From Cognatazoarcus halotolerans (lineage in GTDB: Bacteria; Pseudomonadota; Gammaproteobacteria; Burkholderiales; Rhodocyclaceae), in the NCBI RefSeq assembly GCF_009800965.1, contig NZ_WUAF01000005.1, forward strand, positions 124,001 through 188,000: a DNA stretch of 64,000 nucleotides, in the 5' to 3' direction. A program made the translations under genes and the position numbers. The notes under the pieces are model-generated. The model was not told where the DNA came from. It ran no database searches and worked only from the letters and a program-made list of their open reading frames with translations. Positions 1 to 9,365 of the stretch are shown in pieces. Numbering within the stretch: position 1 is the stretch's first letter; each line of letters starts with the position of its first letter.

Positions 1-365
1 TCGCGACGAGACAGCTGCCCCACGAGGCGACCTTCCGCAACGACGGGGTAGCACCTGTACGGTGTCCCCAGGAAGAGTTCGATCGCGTCGGTCAATGGGG
101 AACTCGCCTTGATGGTCTTGACGTTCCGGCTCATGAACTGGCTGACCGGGCCTCCCCGCTCTTCATAGTAGGACGCGTTCAGGGCGACCTTGAGGCAATC
201 CTTCTCAGACAGGAAGCCAACCACCGTGCCGGCATCGTCGATGACCGGCGCGCCGCTCAGATGGTGCTCGAACAGTTTGTGTACCGCATCGAGAACCTCG
301 GTGTCCGGTTTGAACGCGAGCGGGTCGCGGGTCATGTAGTCCTTGACCACAAGAGATTGCAACAT
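1..365 (-). CDS. CBS-domain protein (3' end outside window)
   Basis: Partial gene, 121 codons visible from an ATG at 365, running off the left edge. The visible protein holds two CBS-type repeats: an opening VKDYMTRDPLAFKPDTEV stretch and GAPVIDDAGTVVGFLSEKD in the first, and SQFMSRNVKTIKASSPLTDA with a YPVVAEGRLVGQLSR end in the second. CBS pairs usually bind adenosine nucleotides and act as energy sensors; the ligand here is not known. The start is two bases after the nqrM stop, and a strong AAAGGAGTAAGC ribosome site lies inside the end of nqrM, so it is the last visible gene of the nqr operon. Whether another domain follows the CBS pair cannot be seen. Confidence 0.8.
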   Translation of the reverse strand, partial: MLQSLVVKDYMTRDPLAFKPDTEVLDAVHKLFEHHLSGAPVIDDAGTVVGFLSEKDCLKVALNASYYEERGGPVSQFMSRNVKTIKASSPLTDAIELFLGTPYRCYPVVAEGRLVGQLSRR

Positions 366-367
366 GC

Positions 368-568
368 TTACTCCTTTGCCTCGGCTGCGGCCTGCATGCG
401 GGCAAGGCGTTTCGGACAGGGCTTGTCGCAGCCCGCTTCGCATTCAAGGCCCACGGCCCCAAGACCACCGCAACTGCCGCCGATGGGCTTTCGGCCGGCG
501 ATGACACCAATGGCCATGCCGAGTACGACGAGGCCGAAAACGGCAAACGTTATCAGAAAGGTACTCAC
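368..568 (-). CDS. nqrM: Na+-NQR maturation protein NqrM
   Basis: A 66-residue protein starting at GTG 568, with GGGAGGAT eight bases or less upstream. One N-terminal membrane helix (about residues 4-26) is followed by a cysteine-rich tail: GSCGGLG, then three more cysteines in LECEAGCDKPCPKR. This is the DUF539/NqrM pattern. The family is needed to load iron into the membrane cysteines of NqrD and NqrE. It follows nqrF by 29 bases. The flavin transferase ApbE, which often accompanies nqr genes, is not in the visible part of this operon. Confidence 0.9.
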   Translation of the reverse strand: MSTFLITFAVFGLVVLGMAIGVIAGRKPIGGSCGGLGAVGLECEAGCDKPCPKRLARMQAAAEAKE

Positions 569-597
569 GTCGATCCTCCCAGGGAATGCGCGTGTGT

Positions 598-1824
598 TCA
601 GCCGCCGAAGTCGTCCAGCAGGATGTTCTCCCGCTCGACACCAAGGTCCAGGAGCATGTTGATCACCGCTGAGTTCATCATCGGTGGTCCGCACATGTAG
701 AACTCGCAGTCCTCGGGCGCCGGATGGTCCTTGAGGTAGTTCTCGTAGAGAACGTTGTGGATGAAGCCGGTATAGCCAGTCCAGTTGTCCTCGGGGAGCG
801 GATCGGAGAGCGCCAGGTGCCACTTGAAGTTCGGGTTCTCTGCCTGAAGCTTGTCGTATTCGTCGACATAGAAGGCCTCGCGCATCGAACGGGCGCCGTA
901 CCAGAAGCTGATCTTGCGCTTGCTGTGGAGGCGCTTGAGCTGGTCGAAGATGTGCGAACGCATCGGGGCCATGCCGGCGCCGCCACCGATGAAGACCATT
1001 TCGGCATCGGTATCACGCGCGAAGAATTCGCCAAACGGCCCGTAGACCGTAACCTTGTCACCCGGCTTGAGATTGAAGACCCAGGAAGACATCTTGCCGG
1101 CCGGAATGTCGTCGCGCGAGGGTGGTGGCGAGGCAATCCGGATGTTGAATTTGACAATGCCTTCCTCTTCGGGATAGTTGGCCATCGAGTAGGCACGGAT
1201 CACCGTCTCGTCGACCTTGGAAACGAAACGCCACATGTTGAACTTGTCCCAGTCCCCATGGAACTTGGGATCGATCTCGAAATCCTTGTAGTTCACAACG
1301 TGCGGCGGGCATTCGAGCTGGACATAGCCGCCGGCCCGGAAATCGACCGACTCGCCCTCCGGCAGGCGCAGCGTGAGTTCCTTGATGAAGGTCGCGACAT
1401 TGGGATTCGATTCGACCGTGCATTCCCATTTGCGAACACCGAAGACCTCCTCCGGGACTTCGATCTTCATGTCCTGTTTCACCGGCGTCTGACACGAGAG
1501 GCGCCAGCCCTGCCGTGCCTGCCGTTTGGTGAAATGTGATTCCTCGGTGGGCAGCATCTCTCCGCCGCCGGACTCGACGACGCATTTGCACTGGGCGCAG
1601 GTGCCACCGCCGCCGCAGGCCGAGGACAGGAATATGTCGTTGGCAGCCAGCGTTTGCAGCAGCTTGCCACCGGCAGGAACGGTGATGTTCCGTTCATTGT
1701 TGATATTGATCGTAACGTCGCCACTCGAGACGAGACGGGCGCGGGCCATGAGGATGAATACCACCAGTGAAAGCACGATGGCGGTGAACATGCCGATGGC
1801 GAGGATGATTTCCTGACTGTTCAT
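598..1824 (-). CDS. nqrF: Na+-translocating NADH:quinone reductase subunit F
   Basis: 408 residues, the usual NqrF length. It accepts electrons from NADH through FAD and passes them to the 2Fe-2S centre that feeds the Na+ pump. One membrane helix spans about residues 5-27. The ferredoxin domain ligands are C70, C76, C79 and C111 ([14 protein letters not shown] and LSCQTP). The FAD/NADH reductase part includes [11 protein letters not shown] (FAD binding) and the nucleotide loop [17 protein letters not shown], ending in the typical [10 protein letters not shown]. It sits 15 bases after nqrE in a compact operon. Confidence 0.97.
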   Translation of the reverse strand: MNSQEIILAIGMFTAIVLSLVVFILMARARLVSSGDVTININNERNITVPAGGKLLQTLAANDIFLSSACGGGGTCAQCKCVVESGGGEMLPTEESHFTKRQARQGWRLSCQTPVKQDMKIEVPEEVFGVRKWECTVESNPNVATFIKELTLRLPEGESVDFRAGGYVQLECPPHVVNYKDFEIDPKFHGDWDKFNMWRFVSKVDETVIRAYSMANYPEEEGIVKFNIRIASPPPSRDDIPAGKMSSWVFNLKPGDKVTVYGPFGEFFARDTDAEMVFIGGGAGMAPMRSHIFDQLKRLHSKRKISFWYGARSMREAFYVDEYDKLQAENPNFKWHLALSDPLPEDNWTGYTGFIHNVLYENYLKDHPAPEDCEFYMCGPPMMNSAVINMLLDLGVERENILLDDFGG

Positions 1825-1839
1825 GTTCGTTTTCCGTCC

Positions 1840-2448
1840 TTAGAGCTGGACGCCCGAGAAGGACATGAAGCCCAGCGACATCAGCCCGATGGTGATGAAG
1901 GTGATGCCCAGGCCCTGAAGACCCTCGGGCACGTCACTGTATTTGAGCTTTTCGCGAATGCCCGCAAGCAAAGCGATCGCGAGCGCCCAGGAAGCGCCCG
2001 AGCCAATGCCGTAGACCGTGCTTTCTGCAAGGTTGTAGTCGCGTTCGACCATGAAAAGCGATCCGGCCATGATCGCGCAGTTCACCGTGATGAGCGGCAG
2101 GAACACGCCTAGCGCGTTGTAGAGGCTTGGGACGAACTTGTCGAGCAGCATCTCGAGGATCTGTACGATGGCGGCAATGACGCCGATGTACGAAAGCAGC
2201 CCGAGGAACGACAGGTCGACATCCGGCAAACCCGCCCAGGCGAGCGCGCCGTCGCGCAGCAGCCAGGTGTAGATCAGGTTGTTTGCCGGTACGGTAATGG
2301 TCTGCACGACGATCACTGCGATGCCGAGGCCGATCGCAGTCTCTACCTTCTTCGAGATGGCGATGAAGGTGCACATGCCCAGGAAAAATGCCAGCGCCAT
2401 GTTCTCGATGAACACGGAGCGGACGAAGAGGCTGATGTAGTGTTCCAT
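1840..2448 (-). CDS. nqrE: Na+-translocating NADH:quinone reductase subunit E
   Basis: 202 residues, almost entirely membrane helices (six expected). Starts [20 protein letters not shown], as in other NqrE proteins. NqrE and NqrD are related, inversely oriented subunits whose cysteines hold an iron centre in the membrane; here the cysteines occur in [10 protein letters not shown] and VNCAIMAG. The gene starts one base after the end of nqrD, which implies translational coupling. Confidence 0.96.
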   Translation of the reverse strand: MEHYISLFVRSVFIENMALAFFLGMCTFIAISKKVETAIGLGIAVIVVQTITVPANNLIYTWLLRDGALAWAGLPDVDLSFLGLLSYIGVIAAIVQILEMLLDKFVPSLYNALGVFLPLITVNCAIMAGSLFMVERDYNLAESTVYGIGSGASWALAIALLAGIREKLKYSDVPEGLQGLGITFITIGLMSLGFMSFSGVQL

Positions 2449-2449
2449 G

Positions 2450-3118
2450 TCAGTAGGCCTCTTGCTCGGAAACCTGCGGCGCCATTTTGAAGGCAGGCTC
2501 TTCGACCTGCTCGGTACGCCAGCTGCGCAGCCCCCATATGATCAGGCCGATCAGGAAGAATGCGGACGGCGGCAGCAGCAGCAGGCCATTCGGGACATAC
2601 CAGCCGCCGTCTTTCGCGAGTTGAAAGATTTCGATGCCAAAGAGCTTGCCGGCACCGAAGAGTTCGCGAATCACGCCAAGAGTCAGCAGCATCGCACTGT
2701 AGCCCAGGCCGTTTCCGATGCCGTCGAAGAAGGACAGCATGGGCGGGTTCTGCATTGCGAAGGCTTCCGCGCGTCCCATCACGATGCAGTTGGTGATGAT
2801 GAGACCGACGAAGACCGATAGCTGTTTGGCCAGTGTGAAGGCATAGGCCTTGAGGATCTGGTCCACCACGATCACCAGCGAGGCGATGATCACCATCTGC
2901 ACGATCATGCGGATCGAGCTCGGGATCTGATGACGGATCATCGAAATGAAGAGATTCGAGCAGGCCGTCACCAGGGTGAGGGCAATCGACATCACGACCG
3001 CCGTCTTGAGGTTGGACGTCACCGCAAGGGCCGAGCAGATGCCGAGGATTTGCAGGCCGATCGGATTGTTCTTGAAGACCGGGTTGAAAAGGACTTCTTT
3101 CACTGTGGGCGCGGACAT
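2450..3118 (-). CDS. nqrD: Na+-translocating NADH:quinone reductase subunit D
   Basis: 222 residues from ATG 3118 ([19 protein letters not shown]). The reading frame is open further upstream, but this start matches the family N terminus and lies just after the nqrC stop. Polytopic inner-membrane subunit of the Na+ pump, with cysteines in [10 protein letters not shown] and [14 protein letters not shown] at positions equivalent to those in NqrE. The C-terminal tail after the last helix is a little longer than minimal family members. Confidence 0.96.
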   Translation of the reverse strand: MSAPTVKEVLFNPVFKNNPIGLQILGICSALAVTSNLKTAVVMSIALTLVTACSNLFISMIRHQIPSSIRMIVQMVIIASLVIVVDQILKAYAFTLAKQLSVFVGLIITNCIVMGRAEAFAMQNPPMLSFFDGIGNGLGYSAMLLTLGVIRELFGAGKLFGIEIFQLAKDGGWYVPNGLLLLPPSAFFLIGLIIWGLRSWRTEQVEEPAFKMAPQVSEQEAY

Positions 3119-3119
3119 G

Positions 3120-3905
3120 TCAGACCCCCTGTGTACGTAGTTTCGCGAGATAGTGGCCGAAGCCCTGTTCGCCGAGCCAGAACTGCACGAGGCGGTCGAC
3201 ACCCTTGCTGGTCAGGGTGGCGCCGGCGAGCGCGTCCACCTGATGGATGGCTGATGGGCTGGCTGGATCGACACCGCCTTTGACAATGTGGATCGCGGGT
3301 TTGCCGTTGTCATCGAAGAGGGTCTTGCCCGGCCACTGAGCCTTCCACTTCGGGTTATCGACTTCGCCACCGAGGCCGGGGGTCTCGGCATGCTGGTAGA
3401 ACCCGAGGCCCACCACGGTGTTCAGGTCGCTCTTGATGGCGATGAATCCATGCAGCGTCGACCATAATCCGTAGCCACGGATCGGCAGGATCAGCGAATC
3501 GAGTTTGCCGTCCTTCTCAACGGTATAGACCGTGGTGTAACGCTCGCGGCGCTTTATCAGCGCCGGATCCTCTTCACCCGGCAGGGCCTCGGAAAGTTTG
3601 GGGTCCTTGGAGGCCTTCAGCGGATCGAAGGTGGCCGGGTTGAATTTGTCGGTGTATTCGCCAGTGTCAAGATCGACGACCTTGGCGGAGATGCGCGAGG
3701 CAAAGAGCTCCTTGACCTCGCGCGCGCTCAGCTGGCCGCTGCCAAGGCCGGCAATCGAGAGGATGCTGCGTTGCTTGTCGAGCTGGCGGTTCTCGATCTG
3801 TACGGGCTTGAGCGAGACTGCCGCGCCGGCAACGAATACCGAGCTGACAAGGCTGACCGTCAAGGCGACGAGGAGCGTCCGCGTGGTTGATTCCTTCTTA
3901 GACAT
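3120..3905 (-). CDS. nqrC: Na+-translocating NADH:quinone reductase subunit C (FMN subunit)
   Basis: 261 residues with one N-terminal helix (about 9-31) and a periplasmic FMN-binding domain. The covalent flavin site is visible as [13 protein letters not shown], with T230 as the expected phosphoester-linked threonine. The protein receives electrons on the outer face and hands them to NqrB. Its ATG overlaps the end of nqrB by 8 bases. FMN attachment normally needs ApbE, which must be encoded outside this window. Confidence 0.96.
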   Translation of the reverse strand: MSKKESTTRTLLVALTVSLVSSVFVAGAAVSLKPVQIENRQLDKQRSILSIAGLGSGQLSAREVKELFASRISAKVVDLDTGEYTDKFNPATFDPLKASKDPKLSEALPGEEDPALIKRRERYTTVYTVEKDGKLDSLILPIRGYGLWSTLHGFIAIKSDLNTVVGLGFYQHAETPGLGGEVDNPKWKAQWPGKTLFDDNGKPAIHIVKGGVDPASPSAIHQVDALAGATLTSKGVDRLVQFWLGEQGFGHYLAKLRTQGV

Positions 3906-5109
3906 TTCTTGCCAGCCTCCGCTTGATGTTTGCCTGCACCACGAAGTGGTCGATCAGGGGCGCACAGAGGTTGCCGAACAGGATTGCCAGCATCATGCCT
4001 TCCGGGAACGCTGGGTTAACGACCCGGATCAGCACGACCATGATTCCAATGAAGGCACCGAATATCCATTTCCCGGTATTTGTCATCGACGCGGAAACCG
4101 GGTCGGTGGCCATGAACATCATGCCGAAGGCGAAGCCGCCGACTACCAGGTGCCAGTACCAGGGCATGGCGAACATGGGATTGGTGTCGGAGCCGATGGC
4201 ATTGAAGAGCAGGCTCATCGCGATCATGCCGATCATCACGCCGAGGACGATCCGCCACGACGCGATCTTCATGATGAGCAGGACCCCGCCGCCGATCAGG
4301 ATCGCCAGTGCGCTGGTTTCGCCAACCGAGCCGTGGATGGTGCCGAGGAAGGCACTCATCCAGCTGACTCCGCCGCTCACGATCTGATCGACGCCACCAG
4401 CCGCCGCGTTGGCGAGCGGTGTTGCACCGGTGTAGCCATCCACGGCGGTCCATACTGCGTCACCCGACATTTGCGCAGGGTAGGCGAAGAACATGAACGC
4501 GCGTCCGGTAAGGGCCGGATTGAGGAAGTTCTTGCCGGTGCCGCCGAAGACCTCCTTGCCAATCACCACGCCGAAACTGATGCCGAGCGCGACTTGCCAA
4601 AGCGGTACCGAAGGAGGGCAGGTCAGCGCGAAGAGCACCGAGGTCACGAAGAAGCCTTCGTTGACCTCGTGGCGTCGTATCGATGCGAAGAGTACTTCCC
4701 AGGCACCCCCGACGACAAAAGTCACGAGATAGATCGGTAGAAAGTAGGCCGCGCCGTGTACGAAGTTGTCCCACACGCTCCCCGGATCGAAGCCGGCCAG
4801 CATGCCGATCAGGCCGATCTGCCAGTCCTGCTGGGCGGCCATCAGTTCGGAACTGCCGGCGAGAATCGTGTTGGCCTGGTATCCGACATTCCACATGCCG
4901 AAGAACATGGCAGGGAAGGTGCACAGCCAGACGGTGATCATCATCCGCTTGAGGTCCAGGCCATCGCGCACGTGGGCGGTGGTTCGGGTGACCAGGCGGG
5001 GGCGGTAGAAGAAAGTATCGACGGCCTCGTAGAGGGCATACCACTTTTCGTGCTTGCCGCCCTTTTCGAAATGATGCTCCAGGCTGTCCAGATATGAACG
5101 AAGTGTCAT
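3898..5109 (-). CDS. nqrB: Na+-translocating NADH:quinone reductase subunit B
   Basis: 403 residues from ATG 5109 ([20 protein letters not shown]). The frame continues upstream into nqrA, but this start matches the family. NqrB is the large membrane subunit that carries a covalent FMN and riboflavin and forms the sodium channel. The flavin motif is [12 protein letters not shown] with T230 as the attachment residue. It begins two bases after nqrA ends. Confidence 0.96.
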   Translation of the reverse strand: MTLRSYLDSLEHHFEKGGKHEKWYALYEAVDTFFYRPRLVTRTTAHVRDGLDLKRMMITVWLCTFPAMFFGMWNVGYQANTILAGSSELMAAQQDWQIGLIGMLAGFDPGSVWDNFVHGAAYFLPIYLVTFVVGGAWEVLFASIRRHEVNEGFFVTSVLFALTCPPSVPLWQVALGISFGVVIGKEVFGGTGKNFLNPALTGRAFMFFAYPAQMSGDAVWTAVDGYTGATPLANAAAGGVDQIVSGGVSWMSAFLGTIHGSVGETSALAILIGGGVLLIMKIASWRIVLGVMIGMIAMSLLFNAIGSDTNPMFAMPWYWHLVVGGFAFGMMFMATDPVSASMTNTGKWIFGAFIGIMVVLIRVVNPAFPEGMMLAILFGNLCAPLIDHFVVQANIKRRLARNV

Positions 5110-5111
5110 GC

Positions 5112-6464
5112 TCAACCTTCCTTCTCGATGCGGGCCAGGTTTTCCCGCAGGATGGGGCCGTATTCGTACTTGCCGGCACACACGTAGGTGCACAGCGCGA
5201 GATCCTCCTCGTCCAGTTCGAGTGCTCCAAGCTTCTGAGCCATCTCGGTGTCGCCGACGATCAGGTAGCGCAGCAACTGCGTAGGCAGGATATCCAGCGG
5301 CATGACCTCTTCGTAATTTCCGACAGGCACCATCGCACGAGGGCTGCCGTTGGTGCTGGTCGTGAAATCGAGCAATCGACCCGAAGCGAGTTTCGATGTG
5401 AAGATGTTCATGACCGAATGCTTGTTGGCGCCGGCTCGGAGGTAATGCATGAATTCGCGCTCGTCGCCCTCGAGAAGGCAGGAGACCTGAACGTGGTAGC
5501 GACCGAGATAGCCGAAGACGTCGCGGGCAGTACGGCCTCCGAAGACCGACCCCGAAATGACTCTGGTGTTGCCCGGTCTGAGCTCACCGTCAGTCAGTTG
5601 ACCGAGATGCGCCCCGACACGTGTGCGGATCAGCCTGGGTTTCACGACCTGGGGGCCAGCCAGTGAAATCACGCGTTCGGTCCACAATTTTCCGGTGGTG
5701 AACAGCTTGCCGATCGCGATGACGTCCTGGCTGTTGAGGTACCAGACCTGTCGATGCGCGCCGACCGGTTCGAGAAAGTGAATATGGGTGCCTGCCAGCC
5801 CAGCGGGGTGGGGGCCGTCGAACTGCGCATGTGCAATACGCGCATCCGCCGCATCCGACGGCAGGTTTACGCCCGGGCGGCTGCATACCCAGACCTTCCC
5901 TTCGGTCAGTCTCGACAGAACGGTGAGGCCGTGACCGAAATCGCTCGGGTGTTCTGCGACCAGGATGGTGGGGTCCGCTGCTAGCGGATTCGTGTCGACC
6001 GCGGTGACAAAGATGGCGGATGGCCGTACTTGCGGATCCGGCAGCTTGCTGAAGGGCCGGGTCCGTAGCGCGGTCCACATGCCGGACAGACAAAGCTGTT
6101 CAATGACCTTCTCGGTGGACAGGGATTTCAACGTCGCCGGATCATGGGCCTCGAACTGCTCGGCCTCCTCGGTTTCGTCAAGTCGAATGACAACCGACTG
6201 AAGGACTCGGCGTGCCCCTCTGTTTATTGCGACGATCTCCCCGGCCCCGGGCGCAGTGACCGTAACGCCCGGCAATTTCTTGTGCTCGAAGAGCGCCTGA
6301 CCGAGTCGGACCCGGTCGCCTTCGGCAACACGCATCGTCGGTTTCAGGTCTATGTAGTCCACCCCCATGACGGCAACATGCTGTACGGACGGCGCATCAT
6401 GAATGCGCTGTTCCGGCATGCCGTTGATGGGTAGATCGAGTCCTTTCTTAAGCTTTATTAGCAT
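5112..6464 (-). CDS. nqrA: Na+-translocating NADH:quinone reductase subunit A
   Basis: 450 residues, first gene of the nqr operon. Soluble, membrane-associated subunit of the Na+ pump; the family contributes to ubiquinone reduction. The opening [19 protein letters not shown] is typical of NqrA. No good Shine-Dalgarno sequence precedes ATG 6464 (only a weak AGG about ten bases upstream), yet no other start fits the family N terminus. The promoter must lie in 6465-6807, but I could not identify it with confidence. Confidence 0.95.
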   Translation of the reverse strand: MLIKLKKGLDLPINGMPEQRIHDAPSVQHVAVMGVDYIDLKPTMRVAEGDRVRLGQALFEHKKLPGVTVTAPGAGEIVAINRGARRVLQSVVIRLDETEEAEQFEAHDPATLKSLSTEKVIEQLCLSGMWTALRTRPFSKLPDPQVRPSAIFVTAVDTNPLAADPTILVAEHPSDFGHGLTVLSRLTEGKVWVCSRPGVNLPSDAADARIAHAQFDGPHPAGLAGTHIHFLEPVGAHRQVWYLNSQDVIAIGKLFTTGKLWTERVISLAGPQVVKPRLIRTRVGAHLGQLTDGELRPGNTRVISGSVFGGRTARDVFGYLGRYHVQVSCLLEGDEREFMHYLRAGANKHSVMNIFTSKLASGRLLDFTTSTNGSPRAMVPVGNYEEVMPLDILPTQLLRYLIVGDTEMAQKLGALELDEEDLALCTYVCAGKYEYGPILRENLARIEKEG

Positions 6465-6807
6465 GGAAGCGATGACCTATCCGAACAGACAATCACTCGC
6501 GGGAACCCCTTCCGCCTCCCCAGCAGTCGAGTTGATCCCGCGGCAGCGGCGGATTCTACCGGCGAAAGACGTCTGATTCCAGACTTTCCGCACTCGCGGA
6601 CGCCCGGACGGATGTCTTTTCCGAGCCAGCCGGACCGCGTTTCGCCTGAGCGGGCGCGCAGATGACGCGGCGTTCCCGATCCGGAAAGATGACGGATCGA
6701 TCGACGCGGCGGTGTGCTTGATGACTTCGTTTCATGCCGATCACGGCTGCTTGCGCATGATGAAGTCCTGAGCGGTATACTCGCGCCCTTTTTTCGGAGT
6801 CGGGGTC
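6465..6807. other. Divergent intergenic region nqrA / rdgC
   Basis: 343 bases between two divergently transcribed genes, the longest gene-free stretch in the window. It must contain the nqr promoter and the rdgC promoter. I see a probable rdgC -10 at 6776-6781 and a small perfect hairpin GTCTG-ATTC-CAGAC at 6571-6584. No FNR-type box, no convincing open reading frame and no RNA gene were recognised. Confidence 0.6.
6776..6781 (+). promoter_or_regulatory. Probable -10 element for rdgC
   Basis: TATACT, five of six matches to the sigma-70 -10 consensus, 26 bases before the rdgC ATG. A candidate -35, TTGCGC at 6751-6756, is 19 bases upstream, slightly too far. This would give a leader of about 20 bases. 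Confidence 0.5.
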
Positions 6808-7713
6808 ATGTGGTTCAAGAATCTTCTGGTTTATCGGCTCCCGGCGCCATGGTCGGCAGATCCGGATGCCGTTTCGGAAAGGCTCGCCAGATTCCCCCTG
6901 CAGCGCTGTGGTGGAGGGGATCGTGAAACCCGCGGCTGGGTATCGCCGCGAAATGACGAACGCTTGCTCTACACCGTCAATGGACAGTGGTTGCTCGCAC
7001 TCGGACAAGAGCAGAAGCTGTTGCCGTCATCCGTGGTTAACGAGTTCGTAAAGGATCGAGCAGCCGAGATCGAAGAGCAGCAGGGTTACAAGCCGGGCCG
7101 CAAGCAGATGAAGGAACTCAAGGAGCGCGTGACCGAAGAGTTGCTCCCGCGGGCGTTCGTGCGCAGGCGTATCGCCTGGCTGTGGATCGACCCGGTCAAT
7201 GGCTGGCTCGTCGTCGATGCATCGTCGCCCGGCCGTGCCGACGAGGTACTGGAGTTGCTTCGCGAGACGCTGGACGAGCTGCCCGTTCGTCATCTCGATA
7301 CCGAGACGTCTGTCGGGGGGGCGATGACCGAGTGGGTTTTGTCCGGTGAGGCACCATCCGGTTTCACGGTTGACCGTGATCTGGAGCTGCGGGCCCCCGA
7401 CGAAGAAAAGGCGACCGTCCGTTATGTCCGGCACGCGCTTGAAGGCGACGAGGTGGGCGCGCACATTGCGGCGGGAAAGCGTGCGACCCGACTGGCCTTG
7501 ACCTGGGCGGATCGGATTTCGTTCGTGCTGACCGATACGCTGCAGATCAAGCGACTGGCTTTTCTCGATGTGCTAAAGGAACAGCTTGACCAGGTCGTAG
7601 ATGGGCCGGACGCTGAGTTTGACGCCTCGTTTGCCTTGATGACCGGCGAGTTGGCAAGACTGTTGCCCGAGCTGGTTGAAGCATTGGGTGGAGAGCGCGC
7701 TCCAGTCGTATGA
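6808..7713 (+). CDS. rdgC: Recombination-associated protein RdgC
   Basis: 301 residues, normal for RdgC, starting MWFKNLLVYRLPAPW as in other proteobacterial members. RdgC forms a ring dimer on DNA and limits RecA action. Recognisable family segments are GWVSPRNDERLLYTVNGQWL, PGRKQMKELKERVTEELLPRAF and GAMTEWVLSGEAPSGFTVDRD. A GGAG sits nine bases before the ATG. It appears to be monocistronic. Confidence 0.96.
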   Translation: MWFKNLLVYRLPAPWSADPDAVSERLARFPLQRCGGGDRETRGWVSPRNDERLLYTVNGQWLLALGQEQKLLPSSVVNEFVKDRAAEIEEQQGYKPGRKQMKELKERVTEELLPRAFVRRRIAWLWIDPVNGWLVVDASSPGRADEVLELLRETLDELPVRHLDTETSVGGAMTEWVLSGEAPSGFTVDRDLELRAPDEEKATVRYVRHALEGDEVGAHIAAGKRATRLALTWADRISFVLTDTLQIKRLAFLDVLKEQLDQVVDGPDAEFDASFALMTGELARLLPELVEALGGERAPVV

Positions 7714-7896
7714 GCGCGTTGTTCCGCGCAGTTTTTTCGCGGCTCTGGTACGCTTCACGAGAATTGCACGGACAGCGTCTGGGGATGCGCGTTGCATCTT
7801 TGTAGCGGATGCTGCCGGGACGATTTCTGGTTGCGCCGCACAATGGAAAAAATTGGTATTTCTTGACTTCGTCTCCGGATTCGTTTGGTGCTTAGG

Positions 7897-7905
7897 TGCT
7901 AGAAT
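7897..7905 (+). promoter_or_regulatory. Extended -10 promoter for the HU gene
   Basis: TGCTAGAAT: a TGn extension joined to TAGAAT, five of six matches to the -10 consensus, 43 bases before the HU start codon. No good -35 is seen at the normal spacing, as is common for extended -10 promoters. Confidence 0.5.
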
Positions 7906-7948
7906 CCGCCGCTTTGAATCACCAACCACACTGCAAAGGAAGAACTAA

Positions 7949-8224
7949 ATGAACAAGGGCGAATTCGTTGACGCGCTGGCCGAACGTCTGGATGTTTCTC
8001 GTGCCCAGGCGGAGCGCTCCCTCGGTGCTGTACTCGAGATCATCGAATCCGAACTGGCCGCTGGCGGCAAAGTCGCACTGACCGGTTTCGGGTCGTTTGA
8101 AGTTGCCGAGCGAGCCGAGCGTACCGGTCGCAATCCTCAGACCGGTGCAACCATCAAGATTGCTGCCAGCCGTGCTCCGAAATTCAGCGCCGGTGCTGCG
8201 CTCAAGGCTGCGATCAACAAGTAA
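7949..8224 (+). CDS. HU family DNA-binding protein
   Basis: 91 residues, the HU/IHF length, with the family arm segment GRNPQTGATIKIAASRAPKFSAG shortened here as GRNPQTG, and GFGSFEV before it. Nucleoid protein that bends DNA. The opening MNKGEFVDALAERLDVSRAQ is close to betaproteobacterial HU. AAAGGAAG lies seven bases before the ATG, and a strong terminator follows, so it is a single-gene transcript. I cannot separate HU-beta from other HU paralogs by eye. Confidence 0.93.
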   Translation: MNKGEFVDALAERLDVSRAQAERSLGAVLEIIESELAAGGKVALTGFGSFEVAERAERTGRNPQTGATIKIAASRAPKFSAGAALKAAINK

Positions 8225-8265
8225 TGCACTGCAGTCAGCCGGCTTGCGAGTCGGCACACGGTGAG

Positions 8266-8300
8266 AAAGGCCCGTAATCGATGGTTACGGGCCTTTTCCG
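8266..8300 (+). terminator. Rho-independent terminator after the HU gene
   Basis: Perfect 12-base stem, AAAGGCCCGTAA at 8266-8277 pairing with TTACGGGCCTTT at 8285-8296 around a 7-base loop, followed by further T residues. It ends 72 bases after the HU stop codon. Confidence 0.9.
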
Positions 8301-8396
8301 TTTACCGGATGCGGCGCGGTGCTCGTGCCACCTTGAGCGCATTTTTCGGGCGAGGGGAGCGGGACGCCTGCCGCGCCAGGAGATTTTTCGAGCGGA

Positions 8397-9227
8397 CTAG
8401 TCTGCCGAATGCGTGCGCGCCACCGCCGGATCGGGGGGGCATGGATTCACCGGCAGAGGCATTTGCGGGGGAGCGATTGCGACGAGCTTCACGGCAACTC
8501 CCCAATCGATGAGTTCGAGGCGACCGTCGACATGCTCGACGATGCCGGTGCAGCTGTCGACCCAGTCGCCGCAATTGATGTAGGTGAGCCCATCCACCTG
8601 TTTCATTGCAGCAGCGTGGATATGCCCGCAGATCACGCCGTCGACACCACGTTCGCGAACCGCGCGGATCACCGAATCCTCGAAATCGTAGATGAAGCTC
8701 ACGGCGGATTTGACCTTGCGTTTCGCATAACCCGCCAACGACCAGTAGCCCGGGCGACCCAGATGGCGGCGTACGAACGATAGCCAGGTATTGATTCTTA
8801 CGAGGGCGTTGTAGGCGACGTCACCGAGCACTGCCACCCAACGGTGATAGCGCGTCACTTGGTCGAATTCGTCACCGTGAATCAACAGAAACCTGCGACC
8901 GTCCGCAGTCGTGTGGACATGATCGTAGCTGAGTTCGATGTCACCGAACGCGGTACCGACATATTCGCGGAGCGCTTCATCGTGATTGCCGGGCACGAAA
9001 ACGACGCGAGTGCCTTTGCGGGCGGCCCTGAGCACCTTCTGGACGACCGTGTTCTGGGTGGGCGTCCAGTGGATGCCGCGGTTCATCGCCCAGAAATCGA
9101 TGATGTCTCCTACCAGGAAGAGGTTGTCGGTCTCATAGTGACGGAGGAAATCAAGCAGCCTCTGGGCCTGGCAGCCGCGGGTACCGAGATGGATATCGGA
9201 GATGAAGATCGAACGGACCTGCTCCAT
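8397..9227 (-). CDS. COG2908 metallophosphatase, UDP-diacylglucosamine diphosphatase-like
   Basis: 276 residues with the calcineurin-type metal motifs in order: SDIHLG (about residue 10), GDIIDFW (41), GNHD (81), IHGDEFD (about 115) and GHIHAA (about 202). A helical insertion between the fourth and fifth motifs matches the COG2908 group related to LpxH, which removes UMP from UDP-2,3-diacylglucosamine in lipid A synthesis. Whether this copy acts in lipid A synthesis is not shown by its neighbours. The last 30 residues are proline-rich and probably disordered. Confidence 0.75.
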   Translation of the reverse strand: MEQVRSIFISDIHLGTRGCQAQRLLDFLRHYETDNLFLVGDIIDFWAMNRGIHWTPTQNTVVQKVLRAARKGTRVVFVPGNHDEALREYVGTAFGDIELSYDHVHTTADGRRFLLIHGDEFDQVTRYHRWVAVLGDVAYNALVRINTWLSFVRRHLGRPGYWSLAGYAKRKVKSAVSFIYDFEDSVIRAVRERGVDGVICGHIHAAAMKQVDGLTYINCGDWVDSCTGIVEHVDGRLELIDWGVAVKLVAIAPPQMPLPVNPCPPDPAVARTHSAD

Positions 9228-9365
9228 GTGGTGGCCGGATCATGATGATGGCCGAGAGCCTAGCGCCTTCCTGTGACAGTCCAATGAATCGCCCGCAGCT
9301 CCGTTCGTGGATAATCCGTCAGTGCCCGGATCGGCAAGTCGGGCGTTCGACGGGCGCCGCAGGAT

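Noticed and set aside
6571-6584. Small hairpin in the nqrA/rdgC spacer as a riboswitch or small RNA.
   Set aside because: Only five base pairs and no conserved motif; no known riboswitch pattern was recognised.
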